Of a stretch of DNA of 64,000 bases, positions 51,842 through 60,622 are shown one piece after another. The stretch is from Amycolatopsis decaplanina DSM 44594 (GTDB lineage: Bacteria > Actinomycetota > Actinomycetes > Mycobacteriales > Pseudonocardiaceae). Made by a program: the position numbers and the translations under genes. The notes under the pieces are model-generated. The model ran no database searches, was not told the origin of the DNA, and worked only from the letters and a program-made list of their open reading frames with translations. Position 1 is the stretch's first letter. Every line of letters starts with the position of its first letter. Location: positions 664,540 through 728,539 of the forward strand of contig NZ_AOHO01000048.1 in assembly GCF_000342005.1 (NCBI RefSeq), read 5' to 3'.

Positions 51842-52501
51842 GTGCTGGTACTGGCCATCGACACCTCGACCCCGGCGGTCACCGCGGGCCTCGTCGCCCT
51901 GGACGGCGACGCCCTCGAGTCACGCGGCGACCGCGTCACGGTCGACCCGCGCGCGCACGGCGAGCTGATCACGCCTCACGCCCTCGAAGCCGTCAAGGCC
52001 GCGGGCGTCACGCTTCGCGACCTCGACGCCATCGTCTGCGGCGTCGGCCCCGGCCCCTTCACCGGCCTTCGTGCCGGCATGGCCACCGCCGCGTCGCTCG
52101 CCCACGCCCTCGGCATTCCCGCCCACCCGGTCTGCAGTCTCGACGCGATCGCCGCCGACGTCGCCCCCGGAGAAGCGCCCTTCCTGGTCCTCACCGACGC
52201 CAGGCGTCGCGAGGTCTACTGGGCCGCGTACGCCGCCGACGGCTCCCGCACCGACGGCCCCCACGTCCAGCGGCCCGCCGACCTCGAGACCACCATCAAG
52301 GTCGCGGCGGGCGACGGCGCCCTCCTCTACGCGGACGCCCTCGGCGTCCAGCCGATCGAGCCGCGGTTCCCGTCACCCATCGGACTGGTCAAGGCCGCTC
52401 GCAAGGACCTCGGGAGCGAGCCCGCCCCACTCACTCCGCTCTACCTCCGCCGCCCGGACGCCGTCGAACCGGCCGCGCGCAAGAAGGTGACCACGCCGTG
52501 A
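51842..52501 (+). CDS. tsaB: tRNA threonylcarbamoyladenosine biosynthesis protein TsaB
   Basis: A 219-residue ASKHA-fold protein that dimerises with TsaD in t6A synthesis. It shows MLVLAIDTSTPAVTAG and CGVGPGPFTGLRAGMATA. GTG start. The stop overlaps the rimI GTG. It is the first gene of the tsaB-rimI-tsaD operon. Confidence 0.95.
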   Translation: MLVLAIDTSTPAVTAGLVALDGDALESRGDRVTVDPRAHGELITPHALEAVKAAGVTLRDLDAIVCGVGPGPFTGLRAGMATAASLAHALGIPAHPVCSLDAIAADVAPGEAPFLVLTDARRREVYWAAYAADGSRTDGPHVQRPADLETTIKVAAGDGALLYADALGVQPIEPRFPSPIGLVKAARKDLGSEPAPLTPLYLRRPDAVEPAARKKVTTP

Positions 52502-52977
52502 GGCTGGAACCCTTACGCCGCAAGGATATTTCCCGCTGTGTGGAGATAGAGAAGATCCTCTTCCCCGGCGATTCGCCGTGGACGGCCTATGCCTTCCACG
52601 CGGAGCTCGACGCCGGCGGCTACTACCTGGTCGCCCGTCCGGATGAAAGCGACGAGGTCATCGGTTACGCCGGGCTCGCCGTCGTCGGCCGCCGCGGCGA
52701 CTACGAGGCGAGCATCCACACGATCGGCGTCGACCCCGGCAACCAGCGCAAGGGTATCGGTACCACGTTGCTGAAGGCGCTCCTCGACCGCGCGGACGAG
52801 CTCGCCGCGCCGGTCTTTCTCGAAGTCCGCACCGACAACGACGCGGCGATCACGCTCTACGAGCGGCACGGTTTCGAACGCGTCGGCCTCCGGAAGCGCT
52901 ACTACCAGCCTTCCGGCGCCGACGCCTACACGATGGCCCGTCCGCGGGCCCAGGTCCGAGACGAGGTGGCGGGCTGA
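52498..52977 (+). CDS. rimI: Ribosomal-protein-alanine N-acetyltransferase (GNAT)
   Basis: A 159-residue GNAT enzyme. The acetyl-CoA binding motif is NQRKGIGTTLLKALL. The C-terminal region LYERHGFERVGLRKRYY is typical of RimI, which acetylates the N-terminus of S18 and other proteins. It is embedded by 4- and 1-base overlaps between tsaB and tsaD, the conserved actinobacterial order. Confidence 0.94.
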   Translation: MRLEPLRRKDISRCVEIEKILFPGDSPWTAYAFHAELDAGGYYLVARPDESDEVIGYAGLAVVGRRGDYEASIHTIGVDPGNQRKGIGTTLLKALLDRADELAAPVFLEVRTDNDAAITLYERHGFERVGLRKRYYQPSGADAYTMARPRAQVRDEVAG

Positions 52978-54023
52978 TGCCGCGCATCATCATGGGCATC
53001 GAGAGTTCGTGCGACGAGACCGGCGTCGGCCTCGTCCGCCTGCACGACGACAACACGGTCGAGCTCCTCGCCGACGAGGTCGCTTCCAGCGTCGACCAGC
53101 ACGCCCGCTTCGGTGGCGTCGTCCCCGAAGTCGCCAGCCGCGCGCACCTGGAGGCGATGGTCCCGACGGTCGAGCGGGCCTTCGGCAAGGCCGGGCTGAA
53201 ACTGTCCGATGTGGACGCCATCGCGGTGACCGCGGGACCCGGCCTCGCCGGCGCGCTGCTGGTCGGCGTCGCCGCGGCCAAGGCCTACGCCGCCGCGCTC
53301 GACATCCCGCTCTACGGCGTCAATCACCTGGCCGGGCACATCGCCGTCGACACGCTCCAGCACGGCCCACTGCCCAACCGCTGTCTAGCCCTGCTCGTCT
53401 CGGGCGGGCACACACAATTGCTGCTGGTGGACGACATCGCGTCCGAAATCACCGAACTCGGGTCCACTGTGGACGACGCGGCGGGTGAGGCCTACGACAA
53501 GGTCGCCCGCGTCCTCGGCCTGCCGTACCCCGGCGGCCCGCCCATCGACAAGGCCGCCAAGAACGGCGACGGCGCGGCCATCGCGTTCCCTCGCGGGATG
53601 ACCGGGCCACGCGACGCCAAGTTCGACTTCTCCTTCTCCGGCTTGAAAACCGCGGTCGCGCGCTGGGTCGAAGGCGCCGAGCGCCGCGGCGAGGACATCC
53701 CCGTCGACGACGTCGCCGCGTCGTTCCAGGAGGCCGTCGCCGACGTCCTCACCATGAAGGCGGTCCGTGCGGCCAAGGAACACGGAGTGGACACGCTGGT
53801 GATTTCCGGCGGTGTGGCGGCGAATTCGCGGCTGTCCGAACTCGCCGCCGAGCGCTGCGCCGAGGCCGGGATCACCCTGCGTGTCCCGCGGCCGCGGCTG
53901 TGCACGGACAACGGCGCGATGATCGCCGCGCTCGGCGCGCACGTGGTCGCCGCCGGCCGTCCACAGGCCTCGCTCGACTTCTCCGCCAATCCGGCACTGC
54001 CGGTTCAGATCATCTCGATCTAA
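52977..54023 (+). CDS. tsaD: tRNA N6-threonylcarbamoyltransferase TsaD
   Basis: A 348-residue metal-dependent ASKHA enzyme catalysing the last step of t6A formation at A37. It shows GIESSCDETGVGLV, GGVVPEVASRAHLE, metal-binding HLAGH (GVNHLAGHIAVD), VSGGHTQLLLV and SGGVAANSRL. ATG 52977 overlaps the rimI stop. The 3' end overlaps the convergent wecB stop by 4 bases. Confidence 0.97.
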   Translation: MPRIIMGIESSCDETGVGLVRLHDDNTVELLADEVASSVDQHARFGGVVPEVASRAHLEAMVPTVERAFGKAGLKLSDVDAIAVTAGPGLAGALLVGVAAAKAYAAALDIPLYGVNHLAGHIAVDTLQHGPLPNRCLALLVSGGHTQLLLVDDIASEITELGSTVDDAAGEAYDKVARVLGLPYPGGPPIDKAAKNGDGAAIAFPRGMTGPRDAKFDFSFSGLKTAVARWVEGAERRGEDIPVDDVAASFQEAVADVLTMKAVRAAKEHGVDTLVISGGVAANSRLSELAAERCAEAGITLRVPRPRLCTDNGAMIAALGAHVVAAGRPQASLDFSANPALPVQIISI

Positions 54024-55192
54024 CGCGATTCGGCGGCGGTGCGCGGCGCCGGGGCGAGGTTGAGCAACTCCTCCAGCGCGGCCACCGTCAACGCGGCGGC
54101 ATTGCCGTCGCCGTAAGGGTTTCCGGCGTGCGTCGGATGGAGATCGCCGCGAAGGATCTTCGCCGCGGTGTCGGCGATGAGACCGGTGTCCGTCCCGACC
54201 AGCCAGGCGCAGCCCGCCTCGATGGCTTCGCGGCGTTCGGTGACGTCGCGAAGCACGAGGACGGGTGTGCCGAAGGTCGGCGCTTCTTCTTGGATACCAC
54301 CGGAATCGGTCAGGACGAGCTCGGCGAGCCGCAGCGCGCGCACGAGATCGGGATACTCGAGCGGCTCGGTGATCGTCACGCGCGGCGTCCCCCCGAGCGC
54401 GGTCACGACCTGATCCCGCACCGCCGGATTGGGATGCACCGGGAACAGCACTTGGACGTCACTGTGCTCAGCGACGATCAGTTCGATGGCCGCGAGCGTG
54501 CGGCTCAACGGCTCGCCCCAGGACTCGCGCCGGTGTGACGTCACGAGGACGAGACGCTCGCCCGCCTCGGCGATCTCCATCTCCAGCAACGCGAGCGCGG
54601 TGTCCCGCGCCGGGAGGTCACGTTCGGCGATGGTGATCACGGCGTCGACGACGGTATTGCCGGTGACGGCGATCCGCTGGCGCGGAACACCTTCCGTGCG
54701 CAGCGCGGCCGCGGCGCCCGGGGTCGGCGCGAGGTGCAGGGCGGCGATGCGCGAGATCATCTGCCGTGTCCCCTCTTCGGGGAACGGGGCGGCGAGGTCG
54801 TGTGTGCGAAGTCCCGCCTCCAGGTGCACGACCGGGATGCCCTGCCAGAACGCGGCGAGCGCGCCGGCCAGTCCCGTCGTCGTGTCACCCTGGACGACGA
54901 CCGCGGCCGGCGCGACCCGGCGCAGGAGCTCGTCGAGCGCGGGGAGCAGCCCGGAAACCAGCTCCGCTTGGGTGCCGGTTGTTCTGGGCGGGGTGTCGAG
55001 CCAGGCGTCGACAGGCAGGCCGAACGGGATCAGCGCCTGTTCGACCATGCCCTGATGCTGTCCACTGTGGACAACGAACGGCCGCAGGTGCGGGTGCTCC
55101 GCCAGCGCCAGTGCCAGCGGCGCGAGCTTGACCGCCTCCGGCCGGGTCCCGGCCAGCAACATCACATCCACGCGTTCGCGCTCCTCATCCAC
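54020..55192 (-). CDS. wecB: UDP-N-acetylglucosamine 2-epimerase (non-hydrolyzing)
   Basis: A 390-residue GT-B-fold enzyme making UDP-ManNAc from UDP-GlcNAc for surface glycans or lipid-linked disaccharides. It shows LAGTRPEAVKLAPL, VVQGDTTT, HLEAGLRTHD, VTSHRRESWGEP and LTDSGGIQEEAP. It is the last gene of the minus-strand surface island and fits with the GlcNAc supply genes glmM and glmS in this window. Confidence 0.95.
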   Translation of the reverse strand: MDEERERVDVMLLAGTRPEAVKLAPLALALAEHPHLRPFVVHSGQHQGMVEQALIPFGLPVDAWLDTPPRTTGTQAELVSGLLPALDELLRRVAPAAVVVQGDTTTGLAGALAAFWQGIPVVHLEAGLRTHDLAAPFPEEGTRQMISRIAALHLAPTPGAAAALRTEGVPRQRIAVTGNTVVDAVITIAERDLPARDTALALLEMEIAEAGERLVLVTSHRRESWGEPLSRTLAAIELIVAEHSDVQVLFPVHPNPAVRDQVVTALGGTPRVTITEPLEYPDLVRALRLAELVLTDSGGIQEEAPTFGTPVLVLRDVTERREAIEAGCAWLVGTDTGLIADTAAKILRGDLHPTHAGNPYGDGNAAALTVAALEELLNLAPAPRTAAESR

Positions 55193-55276
55193 GATTTCGA
55201 GTGTCCCGCAAAACGCGGGTGGTGGCCGCCGGCGTGCGAGGGGCCCACGCCGGCGGCCGGTCCGTCCCGGGGAGCG

Positions 55277-55456
55277 TCAGCTCCCCATCTCGCCGAGCCG
55301 TTTCGTGCGGCGGTAGCCGGCGATGACCGCGATGGTTCCGAGAACCAGCAGGATCACCCCGACGGCCAGCCACCAGCCGACATCGGCCCCGGTGGCGGCG
55401 AGGGCACCCACCCCGCCACCGGCGACGCCGACTCCGGCGCCAGGCAACTTGTACAT
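55277..55456 (-). CDS. 59-residue membrane mini-protein with LAATG motif
   Basis: The protein begins MYKLPGAGVGVAGGG and carries LAATG followed by a hydrophobic helix (WWLAVGVILLVLGTIAVIAG) and the basic tail YRRTKRLGEMGS. LAxTG-hydrophobic-basic is the layout of class E sortase substrates, but no signal peptide or mature domain is present. GTGAGGT lies 5 bases before the ATG. It directly follows the anchor-protein gene (21-base gap), so both are probably one transcript. It could also be a small membrane accessory of the exosortase system. Confidence 0.6.
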   Translation of the reverse strand: MYKLPGAGVGVAGGGVGALAATGADVGWWLAVGVILLVLGTIAVIAGYRRTKRLGEMGS

Positions 55457-55477
55457 TTCGACCTCACTTCACCCTGG

Positions 55478-56254
55478 TCAGGCGGTGGTCGCCGGACGCC
55501 GGTTGCGGACGACGCGGATGCCGACCGGGACGGCGACGGCACCGAGCAGGCCGAGACCGATCCACAGCCCCGCGCCCGAAGCGAGCGGCACGGGCAGGCC
55601 GGCCGGACCGCAGGTCGCCGACGAGACGATCACGTCGCCGGAACCGAGCGAGGTGAGGGCCTCGCCGAGCAGCTTCACGTGGATCGCGTTGACCGTCAGG
55701 CTGCCGTCCTTGTTCTTGATCTGCTCGTTCAGGATGATCGTCGCGACGTTGACGTCACCGAGGCCGACCTTGACCTGGGTGTTCGGCGCCGGCGTCGAGT
55801 CGATCGCGCCCGCGCTGCCGAGGTTGGCACCGACCAGGTTCGTCGCGCCCTGCACACCCTTCTGGGTCGCGGTGCAGGTGGCTTCGACGACCTTGACGCC
55901 GACGTCGCCGAGGGCACTCTTCAGCAGCGGCAAGCCGACATCGGCGGTGCTGGCCTTGGCCGTCACGGCACCGGAGTTGTCGTCGCGCTTGGCTTCGGTG
56001 TTGATCGCGCCGGCGGTGAGCACACCGGTGAGGTTGGCCTTCGCGAGGCTGTTGGCGGTCGGCCCGGAGGTCTTCGCCTCGGCGAGCGGCCCGGCCTTCA
56101 CCGCGTCGAGGCCGAGGAGCTTCACATCGACCTTGACGCCATACGCGGAGCCGTCGCCGGGGGCCGCCGAGGCGGGCGCCGCACCGGCGAGAGCCACGCT
56201 CGCCACCACAGCGGCGAGCAGTCCGCCTCGTCGCAAGAGGTGCGTGTTCTTCAA
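55478..56254 (-). CDS. Secreted surface protein, choice-of-anchor P-like
   Basis: A 258-residue exported protein. TTG 56254 is chosen because GGAGG stands 5 bases upstream and it gives a compact signal peptide (KNTHLLRRGG ... APASA). ATG 56290 is an in-frame alternative. The mature part is Ala/Gly/Val-rich with two Cys (EATCTA, SATCGP). The C-terminus has a short Pro/Ala motif, a membrane helix and an Arg tail (GIRVVRNRRPATTA), the layout of an exosortase-type sorting signal. It is divergent from the exosortase gene, making it the likely substrate. Confidence 0.75.
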   Translation of the reverse strand: MKNTHLLRRGGLLAAVVASVALAGAAPASAAPGDGSAYGVKVDVKLLGLDAVKAGPLAEAKTSGPTANSLAKANLTGVLTAGAINTEAKRDDNSGAVTAKASTADVGLPLLKSALGDVGVKVVEATCTATQKGVQGATNLVGANLGSAGAIDSTPAPNTQVKVGLGDVNVATIILNEQIKNKDGSLTVNAIHVKLLGEALTSLGSGDVIVSSATCGPAGLPVPLASGAGLWIGLGLLGAVAVPVGIRVVRNRRPATTA

Positions 56255-56628
56255 CTGGTCCTCCGAATTGATTCGTGGGGTTTCTCTCATCTGCGGTCGG
56301 CGCGAGGGCGCGACCGTTGCGAACGAATCCTCAGCGGCCTGACTCGGCTCGCGGATCGTCTATCGCCGAGTGTTTCTTAAATTGCACAAAAAACTGCGAG
56401 GATCACCGGATCAGGTGGTTTTGCGGACATTTCTCGCAGGTCGTCGAATGTATCACCCATTTGGCCTAGTAAGTTTCTTCACGTTCGTGCCGAAAGGGCA
56501 CATGTTCACGTTTGAAATGCGAACCCCGATCGAAAGCGCCGGTTCTCGCTGACTTACTCTCGTCGGCGAGCTTCCTGTCCGCTTCGACGGATCCCGTCGT
56601 CTGCTGCGTCATTCCTGAGAGGGTCACC
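56255..56628. other. 374-bp divergent region between anchor protein and exosortase genes
   Basis: No gene is seen. The stretch about 56370-56520 is distinctly AT-rich for this genome (runs such as AAAAAAC and TTTTGCGG). It probably carries the two divergent promoters. The lower GC may also mark acquired DNA. Confidence 0.45.
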
Positions 56629-57183
56629 GTGGCCGTTGCGAGCGCTCCTTTGCCGAGTTACAGCCGGTTTACGCTGCGTATGGCGGTGCTGGCGGTGATC
56701 GCCGTCGCGGTCGGACTGGTGCTGGCCGAACGCTTGTATCGGGTGTTCGAAGTGCAGCTTTCGGGGCTGATACTGAGGGTTATCACCACATCGGGTGTCT
56801 TCGTCGCCGGTGAACGCGAGACTGTCTACTTTGGGTTGTCCGGCGATACTCCACTCGGGTTAAGAATGACGCCGGAATGCTCGTCGGCATTCATGTTGTT
56901 GCCACTGTTGTTGGTGACCGCCGTCATGTTGTATTTCCGCCCGAAAAATGCGAAGAGGCTGTTCGTCTCATTGGCGGTTTCCGCGACCGTCGTCATTTTT
57001 GTCAATCAGATGAGGGTTTTGGCCATCGTCGGACTCGTGAACATGATGGGTATCGACGAAGGCTATTACTGGGGTCACACGCTGCTCGGCTCGATGGTCA
57101 GCGTCATCGGCGGCGCGGTCGCCCTCGTGCTGTTCGTCTGGCTGGGCACCCGCAAGCCCCGGGCCGAACGCGGGGCCGCCTGA
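56629..57183 (+). CDS. Exosortase/archaeosortase-family protein
   Basis: A 184-residue polytopic membrane cysteine transpeptidase candidate. The catalytic set of the family is visible: Cys84 in MTPECSSAF, Arg129 in NQMRVLAIV and His150 in YYWGHTLLGS, each at a membrane helix edge. GTG 56629 is chosen for GAGAGG 6 bases upstream. The frame is open from TTG 56512. It is coupled to the glycosyltransferase gene (TGATG). It resembles the actinobacterial XrtP-type group, which sorts proteins with a C-terminal anchor. The type assignment is tentative. Confidence 0.8.
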   Translation: MAVASAPLPSYSRFTLRMAVLAVIAVAVGLVLAERLYRVFEVQLSGLILRVITTSGVFVAGERETVYFGLSGDTPLGLRMTPECSSAFMLLPLLLVTAVMLYFRPKNAKRLFVSLAVSATVVIFVNQMRVLAIVGLVNMMGIDEGYYWGHTLLGSMVSVIGGAVALVLFVWLGTRKPRAERGAA

Positions 57184-58571
57184 TGGGCGGCGGCTCGATC
57201 AAGATCCTGCTCGCGATCACGCAGGCCTTCGCGCTCACCATGAGCGTCGCGTTCATCGTGTACGTGGTCGTGATCGTCGTGCCGTACCTGCGGCGCAAAC
57301 CCGCGCCCGTCGGTGACGCCGCCGACTTCACCTGGCACTTCTTCGTCCCCTGCCGGGACGAACAGACCGTCATCCGTGAAACGGTGCGGTACCTGCGTTC
57401 GACCTTCCGGCACGCGCACGTCTGGGTCGTCGACGACGACTCCGAGGATCGCACCGCCCGCGTGGTCAAGTCGATCTGGCGGCGCAACGGCGGCTACGAC
57501 CCGTATCTGCACCTCGTTCCCCGGCGCCGTCCGGAGGCGAGGACGGGCAAGGGCGACGCGCTCAACGCCGCCTATCAGGCGCTCAACGACTGGATGGGCC
57601 CGGACGCGAGCCGTGACGACGTGGTCGTCGTGGTCGTCGACGCGGACGGCCGTCCGGCGGAGAACTGCCTCGAGGTGTGCGCCGCGGACCATCTCTTCGG
57701 CGACGAGACGATCGGCGCCGTGCAACTCGACGTCTGGATGGGCAACGCCGGCACTCGCCCGCCGGGGAAGAACTGGTTCTCGCGCGCCTTCGGGCTGAAG
57801 TTGGCCCAGATGCAGGACCTCGAGTTCCGCACGGCCATCGCGGCGATCCAGACCTCACGCGGGTTCACCGGCACGATCTCCATGGGCGGCAACGGTCAAT
57901 TCACGCGACTGTCCGCATTGGACTCGATCGCCGGACCGGACGAACAGCCGTGGCGCGGTTCGCTGCTGGAGGACTTCGAACTCGGCGTGCACCTGCTGAC
58001 CGCGGGCTGGCGGACCGGTTACACACCGGATTCCCATGTGAAGCAGGAAGGGCTGTACAGCTTGCGGCGATTCCTGGTGCAGCGCACGCGCTGGGGCCAG
58101 GGCACGATGCAGTGTTCGCGGTATCTCCGGCGGATCTGGGATTCGCCGCACGTGAGTACGCTGGGCGCGGCGGAGATGATGTACTACCTCGCGCAGCCGT
58201 GGATGCAGTTGCTCGGCTCGCTGCTGTACCCGATCCCGTTCATCCTGCTGCTCTTCAGCACCGCGGGGGATCCGGCGCAGGTGTGGACCTGGTTCGCCGA
58301 CGACGGCGCGTGGATCCTGTTCGCGATCTACGGTTCGTTCGGGCTGCTGCCGTTCATCGTGTGGGGCCCGATCTATCAGTTCAAATGCCTGAAGAGCCGC
58401 AATCTCCTGCGCGGACTCGGGATGGGCTTCGCCTACGCGCTGTACATCTACACGTTCTACATCACGTCGTGGCGGGCGCTGTTCCGGCTGGTGCGCGGCC
58501 GCAACGGCTGGTCGAAGACGCGGCGGAACACGGAGCACGCCCCCGGGGTCAAGGTCGCGCTGGACTCCTGA
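57183..58571 (+). CDS. Membrane glycosyltransferase, family 2
   Basis: A 462-residue processive-type GT2. It has an N-terminal membrane helix, nucleotide-sugar-binding DDDSED (84-89), VVDADG, the acceptor-site LLEDFELG and the QRTRWGQG motif of cellulose/hyaluronan-synthase-like enzymes. Several C-terminal membrane helices follow (LYPIPFILLLF, GFAYALYIYTFYIT). It is translationally coupled to the exosortase, so it may modify the anchored protein or make a co-exported polysaccharide. Confidence 0.88.
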   Translation: MGGGSIKILLAITQAFALTMSVAFIVYVVVIVVPYLRRKPAPVGDAADFTWHFFVPCRDEQTVIRETVRYLRSTFRHAHVWVVDDDSEDRTARVVKSIWRRNGGYDPYLHLVPRRRPEARTGKGDALNAAYQALNDWMGPDASRDDVVVVVVDADGRPAENCLEVCAADHLFGDETIGAVQLDVWMGNAGTRPPGKNWFSRAFGLKLAQMQDLEFRTAIAAIQTSRGFTGTISMGGNGQFTRLSALDSIAGPDEQPWRGSLLEDFELGVHLLTAGWRTGYTPDSHVKQEGLYSLRRFLVQRTRWGQGTMQCSRYLRRIWDSPHVSTLGAAEMMYYLAQPWMQLLGSLLYPIPFILLLFSTAGDPAQVWTWFADDGAWILFAIYGSFGLLPFIVWGPIYQFKCLKSRNLLRGLGMGFAYALYIYTFYITSWRALFRLVRGRNGWSKTRRNTEHAPGVKVALDS

Positions 58572-58585
58572 CCCCGGGGCCGGCT

Positions 58586-60481
58586 TCAGAGAGCGGGCAG
58601 GATCCGGACGTCGTCCGCCTTCACGAAGGCGACGCGGTGCCCGAACTGGATCTGCACGTACTTCGTCTTGCCCTTGACGACCACGTGGTTCGCCGGGTCG
58701 AACGTCGTCGCCCAGTAGTACTCGGAGCCGAGCACGTTGCCGAGTGAGTACCGCTGCCCGGCCGAGAACGTGTACGGCAGCGGGACGACCTGCTGCACCG
58801 GGACATTCGCCGGGTAGGCCTCCGCCTCGGGATACGCGCGCCCGAACACGGGCACGGTCGCCAGACCGGGCTTCGGCGTGACGACCAGGCCGAACGCCGG
58901 GCTCGTCGTGCGCTGGTCGCGGAACCAGCCCTTCTGGCCGAGGTACCAGATCGCCGTCCAGTCGTCACGCCGCTCGGCGACCACGTACCGCTGGCCGGTC
59001 TCCGCCCGGCTGCCGATGTCGGAGACGGCCATCGTGCTCGCCGAACCGTCCGGGCGCAGGCCGATGTCCTTGAGCAGCGGCGCCGAGTCGTTCGGCTCGC
59101 TGCGCAGCACGACCGAGCCGGAACCCCTTGCCGGGCAAGGCTTCCCGGCGGTCTCGCAGCCGGTGAACGCCGGCTGGTTCGTGGCGAAGTCCGGCGTGAT
59201 GGTCACCAGCGGCGAGCCGGGACGGCCGAAGCCGGACAGCGGCGCGCCCATCAGGTCGAAGTAGTGCGCCCAGTCCCAGTACGGGCCCGGATCCCAGTGC
59301 ATGCCCTTGATGGTCGAGGGGATCGTGCCAGGGACGTTGTCGTGGCCGAGGATGTGCGCGCGGTCGAGCGGGATGTCGTACTTCCGCGCGAGGTAGCCGA
59401 CGAGCTTCGCGGAGGTGCGGTACATCGCCTCCGTGTACCAAGTGCCCTTCGCGGCGAAGCCCTCGTGCTCGATGCCGACGGACTTCGCGTTGACGTACCA
59501 GTTGCCCGCGTGCCAGGCGACGTCCTTGGTCGGCACGTGCTGCGCGATCTGGCCGTCGGACGAGCGGATCGTGTAGTGCCAGCTCACGTACGTCGGGTCA
59601 CGGACCAGGTCCATCGCCGTGTCCCAGTAGCCCTCGGTGTCGTGGATGATGATGTATTCGACCTTCTGGCTCTTCGGCCGGTCCGCCTTGTCGTGGTTGC
59701 CGTAGTCGTTGTCCGGCAACTCTTGGTACGGCGCCGGTACCGAAAGGCACGAGACCTTCTTCGGGCACTCTGTCTTCGGGTTTTCGGTTCGGGTGCGCAC
59801 GGGGCTCACCGGTGTCGCGGCGAGGGTGACGTGCTGACCGTCGTCGGTCCTGCGGCTGACGCCCTTGGAGATGGTGTCGAAGACTTCGGCGGCGAAGGAC
59901 TGCGCTCCCTCCGCGTCCTTCGCGCCGCTGTAGCGCGCGACGGCGGCGTTCCAGTCACCGGTTTCACGCTGATACTTCGCCAGCAGAGCGGCGCCACCGC
60001 GGATGTTCTGGGTGGTGTCCGTGCGCAGCGTGGCGACGTCCTGGCCGATCAGCGCGGCCGCCTCGTCGATGGTCTGGAGGCCGGGCGGGGGAGGCTTCGG
60101 CGCCGGAGTCGCCGGGAGTTTCGCCGGGCGGGAGTCGTCTCCGCGCGCATCCTCCTCGCCTTCATCGTGATGCGTGCCTGTCCCCGCTTCGCGCAAGTCG
60201 GTCAGGTGCATCGGGCCGTACCCGGCGGACGTGCTCGGGGTCCCGGCGTTGAAATCCCAGCGTGACTCCAGGAAGGAGACGCCGAGCAGGACGCTCTCGG
60301 GGACGCCGAACTCGTGAGCGGCGGCCGCGAAGTCTCGCTGGCGCTGCTGATCCGCAGGGGCGGCTTCGGCGGGGACCGCGGCCAAGAGGCCGGCGGCGAG
60401 GCTGAGGACCGCGAGCCCGGCGGTCCGTTTGGACCGGCGCCGGAGCGGCTCGAGGGAAACGTGGCGGAAGGGACGCGGCAT
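58586..60481 (-). CDS. Secreted N-acetylmuramoyl-L-alanine amidase with lysozyme-like N-terminal region
   Basis: A 631-residue exported cell-wall hydrolase. The signal peptide ends near residue 41 (VPAEAAPA). Residues ~45-190 resemble a lytic transglycosylase-like domain (ESVLLGVSFLESRW, AGYGPMHLTD). The amidase_2/PGRP domain follows, with Zn ligands in IIIHDTEGYWD and DRAHILGHDNVPGT. A C-terminal region of SH3-like character is last. ATG 60481 is used. The longer frame running antisense over the HAD gene is spurious. Confidence 0.87.
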   Translation of the reverse strand: MPRPFRHVSLEPLRRRSKRTAGLAVLSLAAGLLAAVPAEAAPADQQRQRDFAAAAHEFGVPESVLLGVSFLESRWDFNAGTPSTSAGYGPMHLTDLREAGTGTHHDEGEEDARGDDSRPAKLPATPAPKPPPPGLQTIDEAAALIGQDVATLRTDTTQNIRGGAALLAKYQRETGDWNAAVARYSGAKDAEGAQSFAAEVFDTISKGVSRRTDDGQHVTLAATPVSPVRTRTENPKTECPKKVSCLSVPAPYQELPDNDYGNHDKADRPKSQKVEYIIIHDTEGYWDTAMDLVRDPTYVSWHYTIRSSDGQIAQHVPTKDVAWHAGNWYVNAKSVGIEHEGFAAKGTWYTEAMYRTSAKLVGYLARKYDIPLDRAHILGHDNVPGTIPSTIKGMHWDPGPYWDWAHYFDLMGAPLSGFGRPGSPLVTITPDFATNQPAFTGCETAGKPCPARGSGSVVLRSEPNDSAPLLKDIGLRPDGSASTMAVSDIGSRAETGQRYVVAERRDDWTAIWYLGQKGWFRDQRTTSPAFGLVVTPKPGLATVPVFGRAYPEAEAYPANVPVQQVVPLPYTFSAGQRYSLGNVLGSEYYWATTFDPANHVVVKGKTKYVQIQFGHRVAFVKADDVRILPAL

Positions 60482-60576
60482 GGGCGTAAACCCCCAGTGA
60501 CTAGGTCTGCTGAACAGGACCGACCCCAATGGTCGGAACCTAACCAGAAACCGGCCTCTTCCGTAAGGTCCCTCCA

Positions 60577-60603
60577 GATCGCGATCAGGGGGCTGAACGC
60601 AAG
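60577..60603. repeat. Palindromic repeat copy 33
   Basis: GATCGCG, ATCAGGGGGCTGAA core, CGCAAG. It lies 20 bases upstream of the HAD gene start. Confidence 0.78.
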
Positions 60604-60622
60604 TCGGTGGCAAGGTGGGGGC

